Shown: positions 17,505 through 27,014 of the stretch, in pieces
Layout: each line of letters opens with the position of its first letter
Numbering within the stretch: the first letter of the stretch is position 1
Assembly (NCBI GenBank): GCA_963726715.1
Contig: CAVSDF010000006.1
Coordinates: 1-64,000, forward strand
From: CAVSDF01 sp963726715
GTDB taxonomy: Bacteria > Bacteroidota > Rhodothermia > Rhodothermales > BA12
Reading direction: 5' to 3'
Length of the DNA: 64,000 bases
The notes under the pieces: model-generated
What the model was told of the DNA's origin: nothing
The model's input: the letters and a program-made list of their open reading frames with translations, nothing else
The model's database searches: none
Translations under genes and position numbers: made by a program

Positions 17505-18729
17505 TCAGCCGCCCGCCGCGATGCGCTCGGCCTCGCGCCAGACGCGTAGGAGGTTGCCGCCGAGGATGCCCTCGATGGCCGATTCGGTGTAGCCGCGCCG
17601 CAGCAGTTCGGCGACGAGATTGGGGTAGCCGGTCACGTCGGTCAGGCCGCGCGGGAGGCTCGTCACGCCGTCGAAATCCGAGCCGAGGCCGACGTGTTCG
17701 GCGCCCATCACGCGGACGGCGTGGTCGATGTGGTCGGCGACGTCTTCGAGCGTGCCGACGGGTTCGGCGCGGCGCATCGCGTAGTAGATGGGGAAGGAGG
17801 CGCGGTCGCGCGCGGTGAGGCCCTGCTGGCGGAAGGCGTTGTTGAGGCGCAGCTGGAACTGCGTCTGGCGGGCCTGATAGGCGGTTTTCAGGAACGCCGA
17901 GCCGAAGTTGATCATCACGATGCCCCCGTTGGCCGCGAGGGCGCGCGCGAGGCTGTCGGACATGTTGCGCTCCCAGCCGGGCGTGAAGACGCGCATCGAC
18001 GAGTGCGAGGCGATGACGGGGGCGCGCGAGGTGCGGAGCACGTCGAAGGCGGTCTCGTCGGAGACGTGCGAGATGTCGACGAGCATCCCCAGCCGGTTCA
18101 TCTCGCCGACGACCTCGCGCCCGAGCGGCGAGAGGCCGCGCCACGTGCGGACGCTGTCGTAGCTCGCGTCGCCGAGCTGGTTGACCTTGCCGTGCGTGAG
18201 GGTGACGTAGCGGATGCCGCGGTCGAAGAAGTGCCGCAGGTCGCCGAGCGACGCCGATCGGCGCGCCGTTCTCCATGCCCATCGGGAGCGCCACCTTGCC
18301 GCTCGCGGCGATGCGCGCGATGTCGGCGGGGCGGCGGGCGATCTCGAAGCGGTCGGGGTGGCGCGCCGTCCACGCCTCGACGAGGTCGATGAGCGAATCG
18401 GCGAAGGCGAACGCCGCGCCGGGCACGAGCTGTTTGGCCGCCGGGATGTAGATCGACATGAACGGCGCGTCGAGGCCGCCCTGCCGCGCACGCGCGAACG
18501 AGAAGTCGCCGAGCGTGTCGTCGGCCACGACGCCGCTGCCGCCGACATCGGCCCACGGCTCCTCCGTCAAACGGTACGGCACGTCGATGTGCCCGTCGAC
18601 GATCAGCATCCGCTGGGTGAGTGCGCGGGCGCGGGCGTCGAGCGTCTCGGGCGCAGGCGGCCGCGTGGCGGCGCAGCCCGCGAGGACGGCAGCGGTCGTG
18701 GCAGTAGCGAGGACGAGGGGGAGGCGCAT
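17505..18729 (-). CDS. M19-family membrane dipeptidase, lipoprotein, frameshifted
   Basis: The start MRLPLVLATATTAAVLAGCA is a lipoprotein signal. The metal-ligand motif MLIVDGHIDVPYRL follows, as in renal-dipeptidase-type M19 enzymes. The frame from 18729 is good to GKVALPMGMENGAPIG near 18255, then a one-base change leads to LGDLRHFFDRGIRYVTLTHG, VDISHVSDETAFDVL, PVIASHSSMRVF and VGLGSDFDGVTSLPRGL in the frame ending at 17505. Both parts are well conserved, so I treat this as one gene with a base insertion at about 18252. It probably hydrolyses dipeptides on the periplasmic side. Confidence 0.88.
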
Positions 18730-18813
18730 CGGGCGGCGGGGCAGGCGGTGAGTGCGGGTACGATACGGACGTCGCGCGGACGCGGTGGCGCGGCGGACAC
18801 GCCGCGCGGTGGC

Positions 18814-18837
18814 GTAGGGGCACGATACATCGTGCCC
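18814..18837. repeat. GTAGGGGCACGAT palindrome
   Basis: Inverted repeat GGGCACGAT-AC-ATCGTGCCC preceded by GTAG, between the dipeptidase and BtuF-like genes. A second copy of the same core is at 25047-25070. Its ends share GTAGGGGC with the palindromes at 22400 and 44366. Confidence 0.75.
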
Positions 18838-18846
18838 TCGGCCCCA

Positions 18847-19581
18847 TCACCCCAGCCCCTCGCGCAGCGCCCGCACCACGTCCGGCGTGACGAGCAGGCG
18901 CGATCCGTACCACGAAAAGGCCTCGCCGTCGACGAAGCGCACCGCCGCGCCGGGGCAGGCGGCGGTCATGGCGCCGATGTGTTTCGGGCGGAAGCGGAAC
19001 GGCTCCGACGAAAAGAGCAGCACGTCGGGCGTGGCAGCGGCAACCGCCTCGGGTGTCACTTCGGGGTAGCGGGTGGCGTCGGCGAAGACGTTGGCGAGGC
19101 CCGCGCGGCGCATCACGTCGTGGATGAAGGTGTCGGCGCCGACGGCCATCCACGGGTCTTTCCAGATGAAGTAGGCGGCGCGCACGGGCGTGCGGTGCGC
19201 CATCTCGGCCGCAAGCACTTCGAAGCCGCGGTCGATGCGGTCGGCGAGGGCGTCAGCGGCGGCGGTCGTTCCGGTGCGGGCGCCGAGGGTGCGAATCGCG
19301 CCGATGGCGTCGTCGACGGTGGCGATGTCGGTGACGAGCACGTCGGCGAAGGCGGCGATGGCGCCCACCTGCTCGCGGACGTTCTCCTCGCGGTTGGCGA
19401 CGACGAGGTCGGGCGCGAGCCGCCGCACGGCCTCCACATCCACCGTCTTCGTCCCGCCGACGACCGCCGCCCGGCGCCGCGCGTCGTCGGGATGCACGCA
19501 GAAGCGCGTCACGCCGACGACCTCGGCGTCCAGAACGAACAGCGTTTCGGTGAGGCTCGGAACGAGGGAGACGATGCGCAT
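18847..19581 (-). CDS. BtuF-like helical-backbone metal-receptor protein
   Basis: Product of 244 residues. MRIVSLVPSLTETLFVL is the conserved start of cobalamin/iron-siderophore substrate-binding domains. Then come VVGVTRFCVHPDDARR, VRRLAPDLVVANREEN, FIWKDPWMAVGADTFIH and ATPDVLLFSSEPF. No signal peptide precedes the domain, which is common for the cytosolic-looking members of this group in Bacteroidota. It might bind corrinoids or iron chelates. No ABC transporter genes are adjacent. MSRPPQPM, seven codons upstream, is an alternative start. Confidence 0.85.
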   Translation of the reverse strand: MRIVSLVPSLTETLFVLDAEVVGVTRFCVHPDDARRRAAVVGGTKTVDVEAVRRLAPDLVVANREENVREQVGAIAAFADVLVTDIATVDDAIGAIRTLGARTGTTAAADALADRIDRGFEVLAAEMAHRTPVRAAYFIWKDPWMAVGADTFIHDVMRRAGLANVFADATRYPEVTPEAVAAATPDVLLFSSEPFRFRPKHIGAMTAACPGAAVRFVDGEAFSWYGSRLLVTPDVVRALREGLG

Positions 19582-19774
19582 GGGCTGGGGAGGACGACTC
19601 ACGGCGGACTACAGACGACGGACTGCAAGGCGTACCGCCGCCCCGCAGCCGACGATCCACGACGAACGACTCCCCACCCTCGACCGACGATCCACGACAA
19701 ACATCCCCACCGCGCCGCTCCCGTAGCGCGTGCGTTACCTTCGGCGCATCCACTCGCCCCTGCTTGCCCCGCCG

Positions 19775-21620
19775 ATGACCCTCACCCTGCTCGACTGGGC
19801 GCTCGTCGCGCCTGTACTTCGCCTTCTCTTTCGGCGTCGCGGCCTATTACACGAAACGCGCCGGCAAGGACACGTCGGAGTTCTTCCTCTCGGGCCGCAA
19901 CATGCCGTGGTGGCTCGCCGGCACGAGCCTCGTGGCCACGACCTTCGCCGCCGACACGCCGCTCGCCGTCACCGAACTCGTCGCGCAGAACGGCATCGCG
20001 GGCAACTGGCTCTGGTGGAACGCCGTCGCCGGCCTCGTGCTGACGGTCTTCTTCTTCGCCCGCCTCTGGCGCCGCGCGGGCATCCTCACCGACATCGAGT
20101 TCGTCGAGCTTGCGCTACGACGGCAAGCCTGCGGCGGCGCTGCGCGGCATCAAGGCGGTCTACTTCGGCCTCTTCATCAACGCCATCATCATCGGCTGGG
20201 TGTGCCTGGCGATGGAGAAGGTGATGCGCGTGCTCTTCCCCGCGCTCACGATCTTCGGGGCAGGCCTCGTTCAGCATCCCCGGCTTCGAGTTCTCGGCGC
20301 AGCTGCTCGCCGTGCGGGCTTCTCGTGCTCGTGGTCGCCGTCTACTCGCTCATGTCGGGCCTCTGGGGCGTCTCGGTGACCGATGTCTTCCAGTTCGCCA
20401 TCGCCATGATCGGCGTGCTTCGTGCTGGCGTGGTACGTGCTCGACGACCCGCGCGTCGGTGGCCTCGCCGGACTCAAAGCGCAGCTCCCGGCGGACACCT
20501 TCCGCCTCCTCCCGCGCCTCGACACCTCCGGCGGGCTCACCGGCACGGCGCAGCAGGTCGGCGTGCTCGCGCTCACCGTGCCCGCCTTCATCGCCTACAT
20601 CGGCGTGCAGTGGTGGGCGTCGTGGTACCCCGGCTCGGAGCCCGGCGGCGGCGGCTACGCCGCGCAGCGCATGATGAGCGCCAAGGACGAGCGCCACTCG
20701 ATGTTCGCGGCGCTCTGGTTCGCCGTCGCCCACATCTGCCTGCGCCCGTGGCCGTGGATCATCGTCGCCCTCGGCAGCCTCGTGCTCTTCCCCAACCTGC
20801 CCGCCGCCGACAAGGGCGAGGGCTTCGTGATGGCGATCACCGAGACGCTCCCGCCGGGCCTCGTCGGGCTGCTCTTCGCCGCCTTCCTCGCCGCGTTCAT
20901 GTCGACGATTGCGACGCAGCTCAACTGGGGCACGTCGTACCTCGTCAACGACTTCTGGCGCCGCTTCGTCAAGCCGCAGGCGACCGAGAAGGAGCTGGTC
21001 TTCACGCGCCGCTGGATGACCTTCGCCCTCGCCGTCCTCAGCGTCGTCGTGACGAGCAAGCTCGGCACCATCTCGGGCGCGTGGGCACTCGTGCTCTCCG
21101 CGTCGGCGGGCCTCGGCCTCGTGCTCATCCTGCGCTGGTACTGGTGGCGGGTCAACGCGTGGAGCGAACTCGCGGCGACGATCTTCCCGCTCTTCCTCGC
21201 GCTTCTCGTGGGCCTCGGCGTCGAAGATTCCGGGTGTCTCGGAGCCGTTCCCGAACAACCTCTTCGCCACCGTCGCGCTCGTCACCGTCGTCTGGCTCAC
21301 CGTCACGTTCCTGACGAAGCCGACCGGCGATGCGACGCTCGACCGTTTCTACCGCCGCGTCCGCCCCGGCGGCAAGGGCTGGGCGCCGGTCGCCGCGCGC
21401 CACCCCGACGTGCGCCCGACCGACGACCTCGGCAAGCTCGTTCGTCGACTGGCTCGCGGGCATCGCGCTCGTCTACGGCGTGCTCCTCTCCGTCGGCGAG
21501 TTCCTCTTCGGCACCGTCCGCGCGGGCGCCATCTACCTCGTCGTCGCCGCGCTCGCGGGCGCGTGGCTGTGGCGGGCGCTCTCGAAGGTCACCGCCGAGC
21601 CGGAGACCGATCCGTCGTGA
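19775..21620 (+). CDS. Sodium/solute symporter (SSS family), multiply frameshifted
   Basis: The sequence encodes one continuous SSS-type transporter once about seven single-base insertions are removed (near 19811, 20111, 20269, 20317, 20418, 21225, 21440). Recognisable segments in order: YYTKRAGKDTSEFFLSGRNM and PWWLAGTSLVATTFAADTPL (the SSS signature), GNWLWWNAVAGLVLTVFFFA, AAFMSTIATQLNWGTSYLVN and WALVLSASAGLGLVLILRWY, ending FGTVRAGAIYLVVAALAG. About 14 membrane spans are expected and the substrate is unknown. The product between breaks is well conserved, which argues for sequence error over decay. It is divergent from the BtuF-like gene. Confidence 0.85.
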
Positions 21621-21672
21621 GGGTGCGGGTTGGTGAGGGGTGAGTTGGTGATTGGTTGCGGGACAGTTCGGG

Positions 21673-21710
21673 CGCAGCCTGTCGAGGTCTCTTGGCCTGA
21701 CAGGTTTGCG
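21673..21710. repeat. ACCTGTCAGGT-family palindrome
   Basis: Arms CGCAGCCTGTCGAGG and CCTGACAGGTTTGCG around TCTCTTGG, between the convergent symporter and lipoprotein genes. It is a diverged member of the family at 8345, 26951, 29896, 42002 and 58088. Confidence 0.6.
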
Positions 21711-21779
21711 CGCCGGGCGATCCGGTTCGATCCATTCCCACCAACCCCACCATCCTCACCATCCCGCCAACGGTGTACC

Positions 21780-22289
21780 TCAGCGGCGGTAGGCGTCGAC
21801 CCACGCGATGCGCGCCCGGTCGGCGGCGGCGAGGCGGCGGAGGGTGGCGTTGGGGAGGACGAGGCGGACGCGCCCCGGCCCGGCGGTCTCGATGCGGACG
21901 TGCGTGCCCGCCGCCGCCGACGTGCCCCAGCCGCCCTCGGTGACGCGCTCGGCAAGCCCCGACGCCGTTTCGACACGCCACGTGTCCGCCTCAACGGTCA
22001 GCCCTTCGAGCCTGCCATCCACGCCGCCCGCCGTCGTGTCGCCGACGACGAGCGTGAGGGCGTACGACGGCGGCAGCGCGGCGCCCGTCGGGCGGAAGAC
22101 GACCGTCCCGATCTGCCCGTCCACGACGGCCCCGAATTCGCCGACCGATACCACGCGCCGCGCCATTCCCGTCGACGCGGCCGCATCGACCGTGATCCGG
22201 AACGGCGGCATCGCCGGGCGCGACGCGGTGCAGGCGGTGATGGCGGCAGCCAGCGAGGCGGCGAGGGCGAGTCGGGTGCAGACGGACAT
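21780..22289 (-). CDS. Hypothetical lipoprotein
   Basis: Product of 169 residues. MSVCTRLALAASLAAAITAC is a lipoprotein signal with the cysteine at ~20. The mature part is beta-rich (FRITVDAAASTGMARRVVS, VVFRPTGAALPPSYALTLVV), has no family I recognise, and ends RARIAWVDAYRR. It is probably exported and anchored in the envelope. The open frame runs upstream to 22442 only because it crosses the palindrome at 22400; the signal peptide fixes the start. Confidence 0.65.
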   Translation of the reverse strand: MSVCTRLALAASLAAAITACTASRPAMPPFRITVDAAASTGMARRVVSVGEFGAVVDGQIGTVVFRPTGAALPPSYALTLVVGDTTAGGVDGRLEGLTVEADTWRVETASGLAERVTEGGWGTSAAAGTHVRIETAGPGRVRLVLPNATLRRLAAADRARIAWVDAYRR

Positions 22290-22399
22290 CGCGGGCAAGG
22301 AATCGGGTGAAGCCGGACGAACGCCCGCCGCCCGGCGGTGCGTGCCCGCGCGGCGGCGTCCGGCGGTGCACCCGGGCGTGCGGCCCGATGCGGGCGTGC

Positions 22400-22426
22400 T
22401 AGGGGCGGGTCTGAGACCCGCCCCTA
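22400..22426. repeat. GTAGGGGCGGGTCT palindrome
   Basis: Perfect 13-bp arms TAGGGGCGGGTCT / AGACCCGCCCCTA around one G, followed by CAACCACCG. The same 27 bp plus CAACCACCG flank recur at 44366, and a diverged copy is at 24058. Translated, it yields spurious VGAGLRPAP peptides at ORF starts. Confidence 0.9.
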
Positions 22427-22467
22427 CAACCACCGGTGCCAATCCGCGGCGTCAACCGCCATCCCCA

Positions 22468-23860
22468 TCATCCACGACCCACCATCGCCGCGAGCGCGTC
22501 GGCGTCCATCGGCACGGGTTCGCCGCGCGACGGGGCGAGGGCGCGGGCGCCGGTGTCGGTGACGAGGATGTCGTTTTCGAGGCGGATGCCGCCGAAGTCG
22601 TCGAGCGCATCGAGGCGGTCGTAGGCGATGAAGTCGGCGTGGCGGTTCTCGGCGCGCCAGAGGTCGATGAGCGTCGGGATGGCGTAGACGCCGGGTTCGA
22701 CGGTCACGACGTGGCCCTCGCGGAGCGCCTTGCCCATGCGGAGGTAGGCCGTCCCGAACTGCTCGCTGCGCCGCGTCTCGCCGTCGTAGCCGACGCGGTC
22801 CTCGCCGAGCGCCTCCATGTCGTGCACGTCGAGGCCCATCTGGTGGCCCAGCCCGTGCGGGAAGAACAGCGCGTGCGCGCCTGCCTCGACCGACGCATCG
22901 ACATCGCCGCGCATGAACCCGGCGGCTTGCAGCCCGCGCGTCAGCGTCGCGGCGGCGATGCGATGGACATCGGCGAAGCGCACGCCCGGACGCATCGCCG
23001 CGATGGCGTCGTCGTGGGCGGCGCGGACGGTGTCGTACAGGTGGCGCTGGAGGTCGGTGAAGCGCCCGGAGACGGGCCACGTGCGCGTCAGGTCGCTCGC
23101 GTAGCCGCCCGGCGAGGTCGCCCCGGCGTCGACGAGCAGCATCTGACCGCCCTGCAGCGTCCGGTGGTACGACACGTTGTGGAGCGTCTCGCCGCGCACC
23201 GAGCAGATGAGGCCGTAGGCGAGGCGGCGGTCGGCACCGTGCACCACCCCCATCACGGCGCCCGCGACGTCGTGCTCGGCGGCGCCGTCGCGCGTGGCGG
23301 CGAGGGCGGCGCGGAAGGCGTCGCTCGTCACCGAAAGCGCGTCCTCGATCTCGGCGATCTCCTCGTCGGTTTTCACCTCGCGCACCGCCACGAGCGCCCG
23401 GATGAACGCCTCCGATGGCGCGTCGCCGGTCCCGGCGACGCGGTGCTCGGGGCGGTAGGCGGGGAGGGTGTGGACGGCGCGTCCGGCGGCTGCGGGCTGC
23501 CGCCACGTCGTCGGCGAGACGGGCGGCAGGTGCGGTGTGGGCGATGCCCGCCGCATCGGCCATCTCGCGCACCGACGGCTCCGGCCCGGTCCACACGACA
23601 TCGTCGATCGAGGCATCGTCGCCGTAGAGCGTCGCCTCGCCGGTCGCGGTGTCGAGAGCGAGGACGAGGCCCGCGCGCCCATCGCCCGCGAGGAAGCGGA
23701 AGCTGCCGTCCTGCCGGTACGGGTAGGCGTTGCCCGCGTAGTTCATCGGCGCCTCGCCGTTCGCAGGCACGAGGGCGAGTCCGCCTGCGCCGCCCGTTTC
23801 AGCGTCGAGGGCAGTGGCGAGGGCGGCGCGGCGGGCGCGGTAGGTGGCGGCGGCGAACAC
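22468..23860 (-). CDS. pepP: Aminopeptidase P (peptidase M24), frameshifted
   Basis: The N-terminal aminopeptidase-P domain begins at GTG 23860 (VFAAATYRARRAALATAL) and includes MNYAGNAYPYRQDGSFRFLA and ASIDDVVWTGPEPSVRE. The frame changes between about 23490 and 23530. The catalytic domain then shows VKTDEEIAEIEDALSV, LLVDAGATSPGGYASDLTRT (metal Asp pair), FFPHGLGHQMGLDVHD (metal His) and HVVTVEPGVYAIP (metal Glu). The enzyme removes N-terminal residues from X-Pro peptides. The break lies in a poorly conserved linker near WRQPAAAGRAVHTL, so a one-base error is sufficient. Confidence 0.88.
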
Positions 23861-24168
23861 GGGCAGGCGGGGAAGGGTGGAGCGGGCGGTACCCGCGGGG
23901 AGGCGGGGCGTTCGGGAGAGTGGGTGGTTGGTCGTTTGTAGTTGGTTGTGTATGGAGGATGGGGTATTGGGGATTGGACCGCCGCGCCCGTCGATCCACC
24001 GATCCCCGTCCCATCCCCCGTACGGAATCACCGCCCCGGTTGTGCATCCAAACGGCCGTAGGGGCGGGTCTCGACCCGCCCGTTCCACCCCCACCGCCCC
24101 GGAAGTGGCACCCCACCCGCACCCACCACCCCACCGCACCGCCATCCCCGACCCCGCGTCACCCCCCC
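23861..24168. other. Intergenic region with repeat strings
   Basis: No gene is apparent. It holds GGTTGG/TTGGTCG-type strings (23925-23960), a GGGGTATTGGGGATTGG run, the palindrome at 24058 and C-rich strings near 24110-24170. The same kinds of string recur in other gaps of this window. Confidence 0.4.
24058..24083. repeat. GTAGGGGCGGGTCT palindrome, diverged copy
   Basis: GGGCGGGTC-TC-GACCCGCCC preceded by CGTAG. The left flank CAAACGGCCGTAGGGG resembles CGAACGCCCGTAGGGG at the 44366 copy, so the conserved unit extends beyond the palindrome. The right end has diverged (CGTTCC instead of CCTACA). Confidence 0.7.
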
Positions 24169-24891
24169 TCAGCGCCGCCCCGTGCGCGGATGGTGGCGGT
24201 GGCGGTAGGCGGCGTAGGCGGTGCCCATGGCGACGCAGAACCCGGCGGCGGCCCAGAGCGCGCGGGCGCCCGCGTGCGGCACCGCCCACGCCCCGGCCAT
24301 GCTGCCGCCGAGGAAACCCGCGAGGAGCGCGGCGAGAAACCGCAGCTTCCACGCCGACACGTCCGCCCCGCGCAGCCGGTGGCCGGTGAGCACGCCGAGG
24401 TCGGTCACGATGCCCGTCATGTGCGTCGTGCGGAGCACGAGGCCGCGGTAGTGGCTGGCGAGGCCATTTTGCAGGCCGCAGGCCATCGCCGCGATCCCGA
24501 CGCCGACCGCCGCGCCTCCGCCGCCCTGCCCGAGCAGCAGCGCGGCCACGCCGAGGAGCCCCCCTTCGGCCACGAGCGCGACGCCGTAGCGCCGCCCCTC
24601 CGTCACCTCCCGTCCACCGATGGCGAGGCCCGAGAGCACCGCCCCGGCGAAGAACCCGGCCACGATGCCGCCGACGGTGGCGAGGTCCGCCGTCCGCCCC
24701 GAGACGAGGTCGAGCCCGACGCGCGAGACGGCGCCGGAAACGTGGCTGACGGGCACGGCGAAGTACGCGAGCACAGTCGTGTTGACGTACCCGGCGAGGG
24801 CGGTGAGCAGGACCCCGCCGGTGAGGACGTAGGAGCGGCGCGGGCGCGCGGCGGCGCTGGTGCGCGAGACGAAGCGGAGGGAGGTGGGCAA
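24169..24891 (-). CDS. DUF1275 (YoaK-like) membrane protein
   Basis: A six- to seven-span protein. The family start is SYVLTGGVLLTALAGYVNTT, then HVSGAVSRVGLDLVSGR, AIAAMACGLQNGLASHYRG and VLRTTHMTGIVTDLGVLTG, ending in a histidine-rich YRHRHHPRTGRR tail. DUF1275 proteins are uncharacterised, and some are suspected transporters. The start is uncertain: the open frame goes up to ATG 25026, but that part crosses repeat sequence and lacks similarity, so I use the TTG at 24891. Confidence 0.8.
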   Translation of the reverse strand: MPTSLRFVSRTSAAARPRRSYVLTGGVLLTALAGYVNTTVLAYFAVPVSHVSGAVSRVGLDLVSGRTADLATVGGIVAGFFAGAVLSGLAIGGREVTEGRRYGVALVAEGGLLGVAALLLGQGGGGAAVGVGIAAMACGLQNGLASHYRGLVLRTTHMTGIVTDLGVLTGHRLRGADVSAWKLRFLAALLAGFLGGSMAGAWAVPHAGARALWAAAGFCVAMGTAYAAYRHRHHPRTGRR

Positions 24892-25046
24892 CGGACGGAC
24901 GGATGCAGCACGCAGGGACGCCGCCCCGCCCCCGCCGGTTCGGTGGGTGGCGCGCCTCCGCCCCGTCTTCTCGGGTGATTTGGCCTCCGCCCATCGTCGG
25001 GGCACCGGGGGGCGTGCCGGAATCAAACGACGGTCGCGCGACGGCG

Positions 25047-25070
25047 CGGGGCACGAACCATCGTGCCCCG
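25047..25070. repeat. GGGGCACGA palindrome next to a GCGTCTCTAC half-site
   Basis: Arms CGGGGCACGA / TCGTGCCCCG around ACCA. Nine bases on lies CGATGCGTCTCTACC (25079-25093), which is half of the palindrome at 56162. The two repeat types are side by side here in the gap between pcm and the DUF1275 gene. Confidence 0.75.
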
Positions 25071-25127
25071 TACGCCCCCGATGCGTCTCTACCGGACGTC
25101 ATCCCCAATCCGCCGTGACCGCCCGCC

Positions 25128-25853
25128 TCACCCCTCGCCGACGAGGGGCACGAAGCGGAACTGCCCCGCCTCCTCCATCTCCACGCGCGTCTCCGACGTG
25201 CGCACGAGCCGCTGCATCGTCTGCCCGCCCGCGCCGCCGACCGGGATCACGAGCACGCCGCCACGCGCGGACGCATCGCCCGCCTCGGGCACCCGCAACT
25301 GCCGCAGGAGGGCCGGGGGCACGCTGCCGCCGCCCGCGGTCACCACGATGCCGTCGAAGGGCGCGGCCTCTTCCCAGCCGAGCGTGCCGTCGCCGACGCG
25401 GGTGTGAACGGTGTAGCCGAGCGATTCCAAGAGGGGCGTCGTGCGGTCGGCGAGGCCTGCGTGGCGCTCGATCGTCCACACGTCGGCGCCGAGGTCGCAC
25501 AGCACGGCAGCCTGGTAGCCGCTTCCGGTGCCGATTTCGAGGATGCGGTCGCCTGGGCGGATGTCGAGGAGGGCGGTCTGGAAGGCGACGGTGTACGGCT
25601 GCGAGATCGTCTGGCCGAGGCCGATCGGCAGGGCTTCGTCGCGGTAGGCGCGCGCCAGCAGGGCCGTGTCGGGCACGAAGCGGTGCCGCTCGACGCGCCC
25701 GATGGCGGCGAGCACGCGGGCGTCGTCGATGCCACGGGCGCGCAGGTCGGCGACGAGGGCGGCGCGGCGGCGGTCGTAGACGGCGACCGGCACGGCGCGG
25801 GGGCCGTCGGCGTCGGGCGCGTCGGCGCGCGGGTGGGGCGTGGCAGGGCGCAT
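25128..25853 (-). CDS. pcm: Protein-L-isoaspartate O-methyltransferase
   Basis: Product of 241 residues. Family landmarks are GIDDARVLAAIGRVERHRFV, LPIGLGQTISQPYTVAFQTA, the SAM-binding ILEIGTGSGYQAAVL, VGDGTLGWEEAAPFDGIVVT and LVIPVGGAGGQTMQRLVR. The enzyme methylates damaged isoaspartyl residues to start repair, in the cytosol. The N-terminus carries an extra 30-residue Pro/Ala-rich stretch. It lies 16 bp after cdaA and is probably cotranscribed with it and folP. Confidence 0.93.
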   Translation of the reverse strand: MRPATPHPRADAPDADGPRAVPVAVYDRRRAALVADLRARGIDDARVLAAIGRVERHRFVPDTALLARAYRDEALPIGLGQTISQPYTVAFQTALLDIRPGDRILEIGTGSGYQAAVLCDLGADVWTIERHAGLADRTTPLLESLGYTVHTRVGDGTLGWEEAAPFDGIVVTAGGGSVPPALLRQLRVPEAGDASARGGVLVIPVGGAGGQTMQRLVRTSETRVEMEEAGQFRFVPLVGEG

Positions 25854-25869
25854 GGGGCGGGGGAGAGGA

Positions 25870-26898
25870 TCAGGAGCGGTCGGCGGGCGCGTCGTCTGCC
25901 GGAGCGGTGGCGTCATCGCCGACGGCCACGTCGTCGGAAGCGGCGGCGTCTTCCGGCTCGTCGTGGACCGTGTCGGGTTCGGTGAACACGTCGCGGGCGG
26001 CGATGGGGCCGTCGAGGAGCATGTCGGCCGTCGGGGCGTCGGGGTCGATGGCGGGGACGGGCGGCGGCGGGTCGTCGTCCTCGTCGTCGCCGGACGGGGA
26101 ATCGGAGGTGAGGCCGAGGCTGCGGGCAAGGTCGACGCGGAGGGCGTCGCCGTCGGCGATCAGGCGCAGCGTGCCGCCCTCGGCAATCGAGATGCGGCCG
26201 GTTTCTTCGGAGACGATGACGGCGAGGGCGTCGGACTGCTCGGAGATGCCGACGGCGGCGCGGTGGCGCAGGCCGAGGTGCGGCGGGAGTTCGCGCTGCG
26301 TGACGGGCAGGATGCACCGCGCCGCCTCGATCGTCGTCCCGCGGACCAGCACGGCGCCGTCGTGGAGCGGGTTCTCGCCGTAGAAGAGCGCCACGAGCAG
26401 GTCGCGCTCCAACCGCGCGTCGAGGCGCGTGCCCGTCTCCGCGTACTGCCGCAGCCCCGACCGCCGCTCGATGACGACGAGCGCGCCGGTCGACGAGCGG
26501 CTCAGGTCGTCGAGGGCCTCGGCGATGATCTCGACGGTTTCCGCCCGCGCCGTCCCCGGCGTCACGAACCGCCGGACGAACGGGTTCTGGCCGAGGAGCA
26601 GCAGCAGGCGCCGCAGTTCGGGCTGGAAGAGGACGACGAGCGCGAGCACGAACACCTCGGAGAACGCCCCGAAGACGGCCTGCAAGATCGTCATGTCCAG
26701 CGCCGTGACGAGCGCCTGCGCCGCCACGATGGCGATGACGCCCGCGAAGAGCTGCACGCCGATGGTGCCCCGCATCCAGCGGTAGAGCGTGTAGAGCAGG
26801 TAGGCGACGAGCACGACCTCGACCACGTCCACGGGACGGATGCGCGAGAGGAGCCAGTCGAGTGCGGTCACGGACGAGGGAGGGCGGGGATGCGCCAA
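25870..26898 (-). CDS. cdaA: Diadenylate cyclase with acidic C-terminal tail
   Basis: Product of 342 residues making c-di-AMP from two ATP. Three N-terminal membrane helices (VEVVLVAYLLYTLYRWM, LFAGVIAIVAAQALVTA and a third) precede the DAC domain. The DGA motif is in NPLHDGAVLVRG and the RHR motif in GLRHRAAVGISEQSDALAVI. After ~residue 258 comes an ~85-residue acidic, Pro-rich tail (SPSGDDEDDDPPPPVPAI, later DEPEDAAASDDVAVGDD), longer than in typical CdaA. folP lies upstream, an order common in Bacteroidota. GTG at 26871 is an alternative start. Confidence 0.93.
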   Translation of the reverse strand: MAHPRPPSSVTALDWLLSRIRPVDVVEVVLVAYLLYTLYRWMRGTIGVQLFAGVIAIVAAQALVTALDMTILQAVFGAFSEVFVLALVVLFQPELRRLLLLLGQNPFVRRFVTPGTARAETVEIIAEALDDLSRSSTGALVVIERRSGLRQYAETGTRLDARLERDLLVALFYGENPLHDGAVLVRGTTIEAARCILPVTQRELPPHLGLRHRAAVGISEQSDALAVIVSEETGRISIAEGGTLRLIADGDALRVDLARSLGLTSDSPSGDDEDDDPPPPVPAIDPDAPTADMLLDGPIAARDVFTEPDTVHDEPEDAAASDDVAVGDDATAPADDAPADRS

Positions 26899-26950
26899 AG
26901 GTAGCGCCCGCCCCGCGGGACGACGGCGGACGACCGACGACGAGGCACCT

Positions 26951-26980
26951 CACCTGTTCAGGTCCCCGGCCTGACAGGTG
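26951..26980. repeat. ACCTGTCAGGT-family palindrome
   Basis: CACCTGTTCAGG-TCCCCGG-CCTGACAGGTG with one bulged T, between folP and cdaA. It matches copies at 8345, 29896, 42002 and 58088. Confidence 0.75.
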
Positions 26981-27014
26981 CCCCACACTCTGCCTCCGCG
27001 AGACGACCAACGAT

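Noticed and set aside
19775..21620. Programmed ribosomal frameshifting in the symporter and gcvP
   Set aside because: Seven breaks per gene, at different sequences and without consistent slippery sites or stimulators, cannot be programmed. Base errors or decay explain them better.
21780..22442. N-terminal extension MAPVVVGAGLRPAP of the lipoprotein
   Set aside because: It is a translation of the palindromic repeat at 22400. The lipoprotein signal starting at 22289 gives the true start.
22424..25108. Very long open frames antisense to real genes (for example 22424-25108, 57202-59889, 5443-7890, 40231-42921)
   Set aside because: At this GC content stop codons are rare in shadow frames. The translations are arginine/proline-rich and lie over genes with clear families on the other frame or strand.
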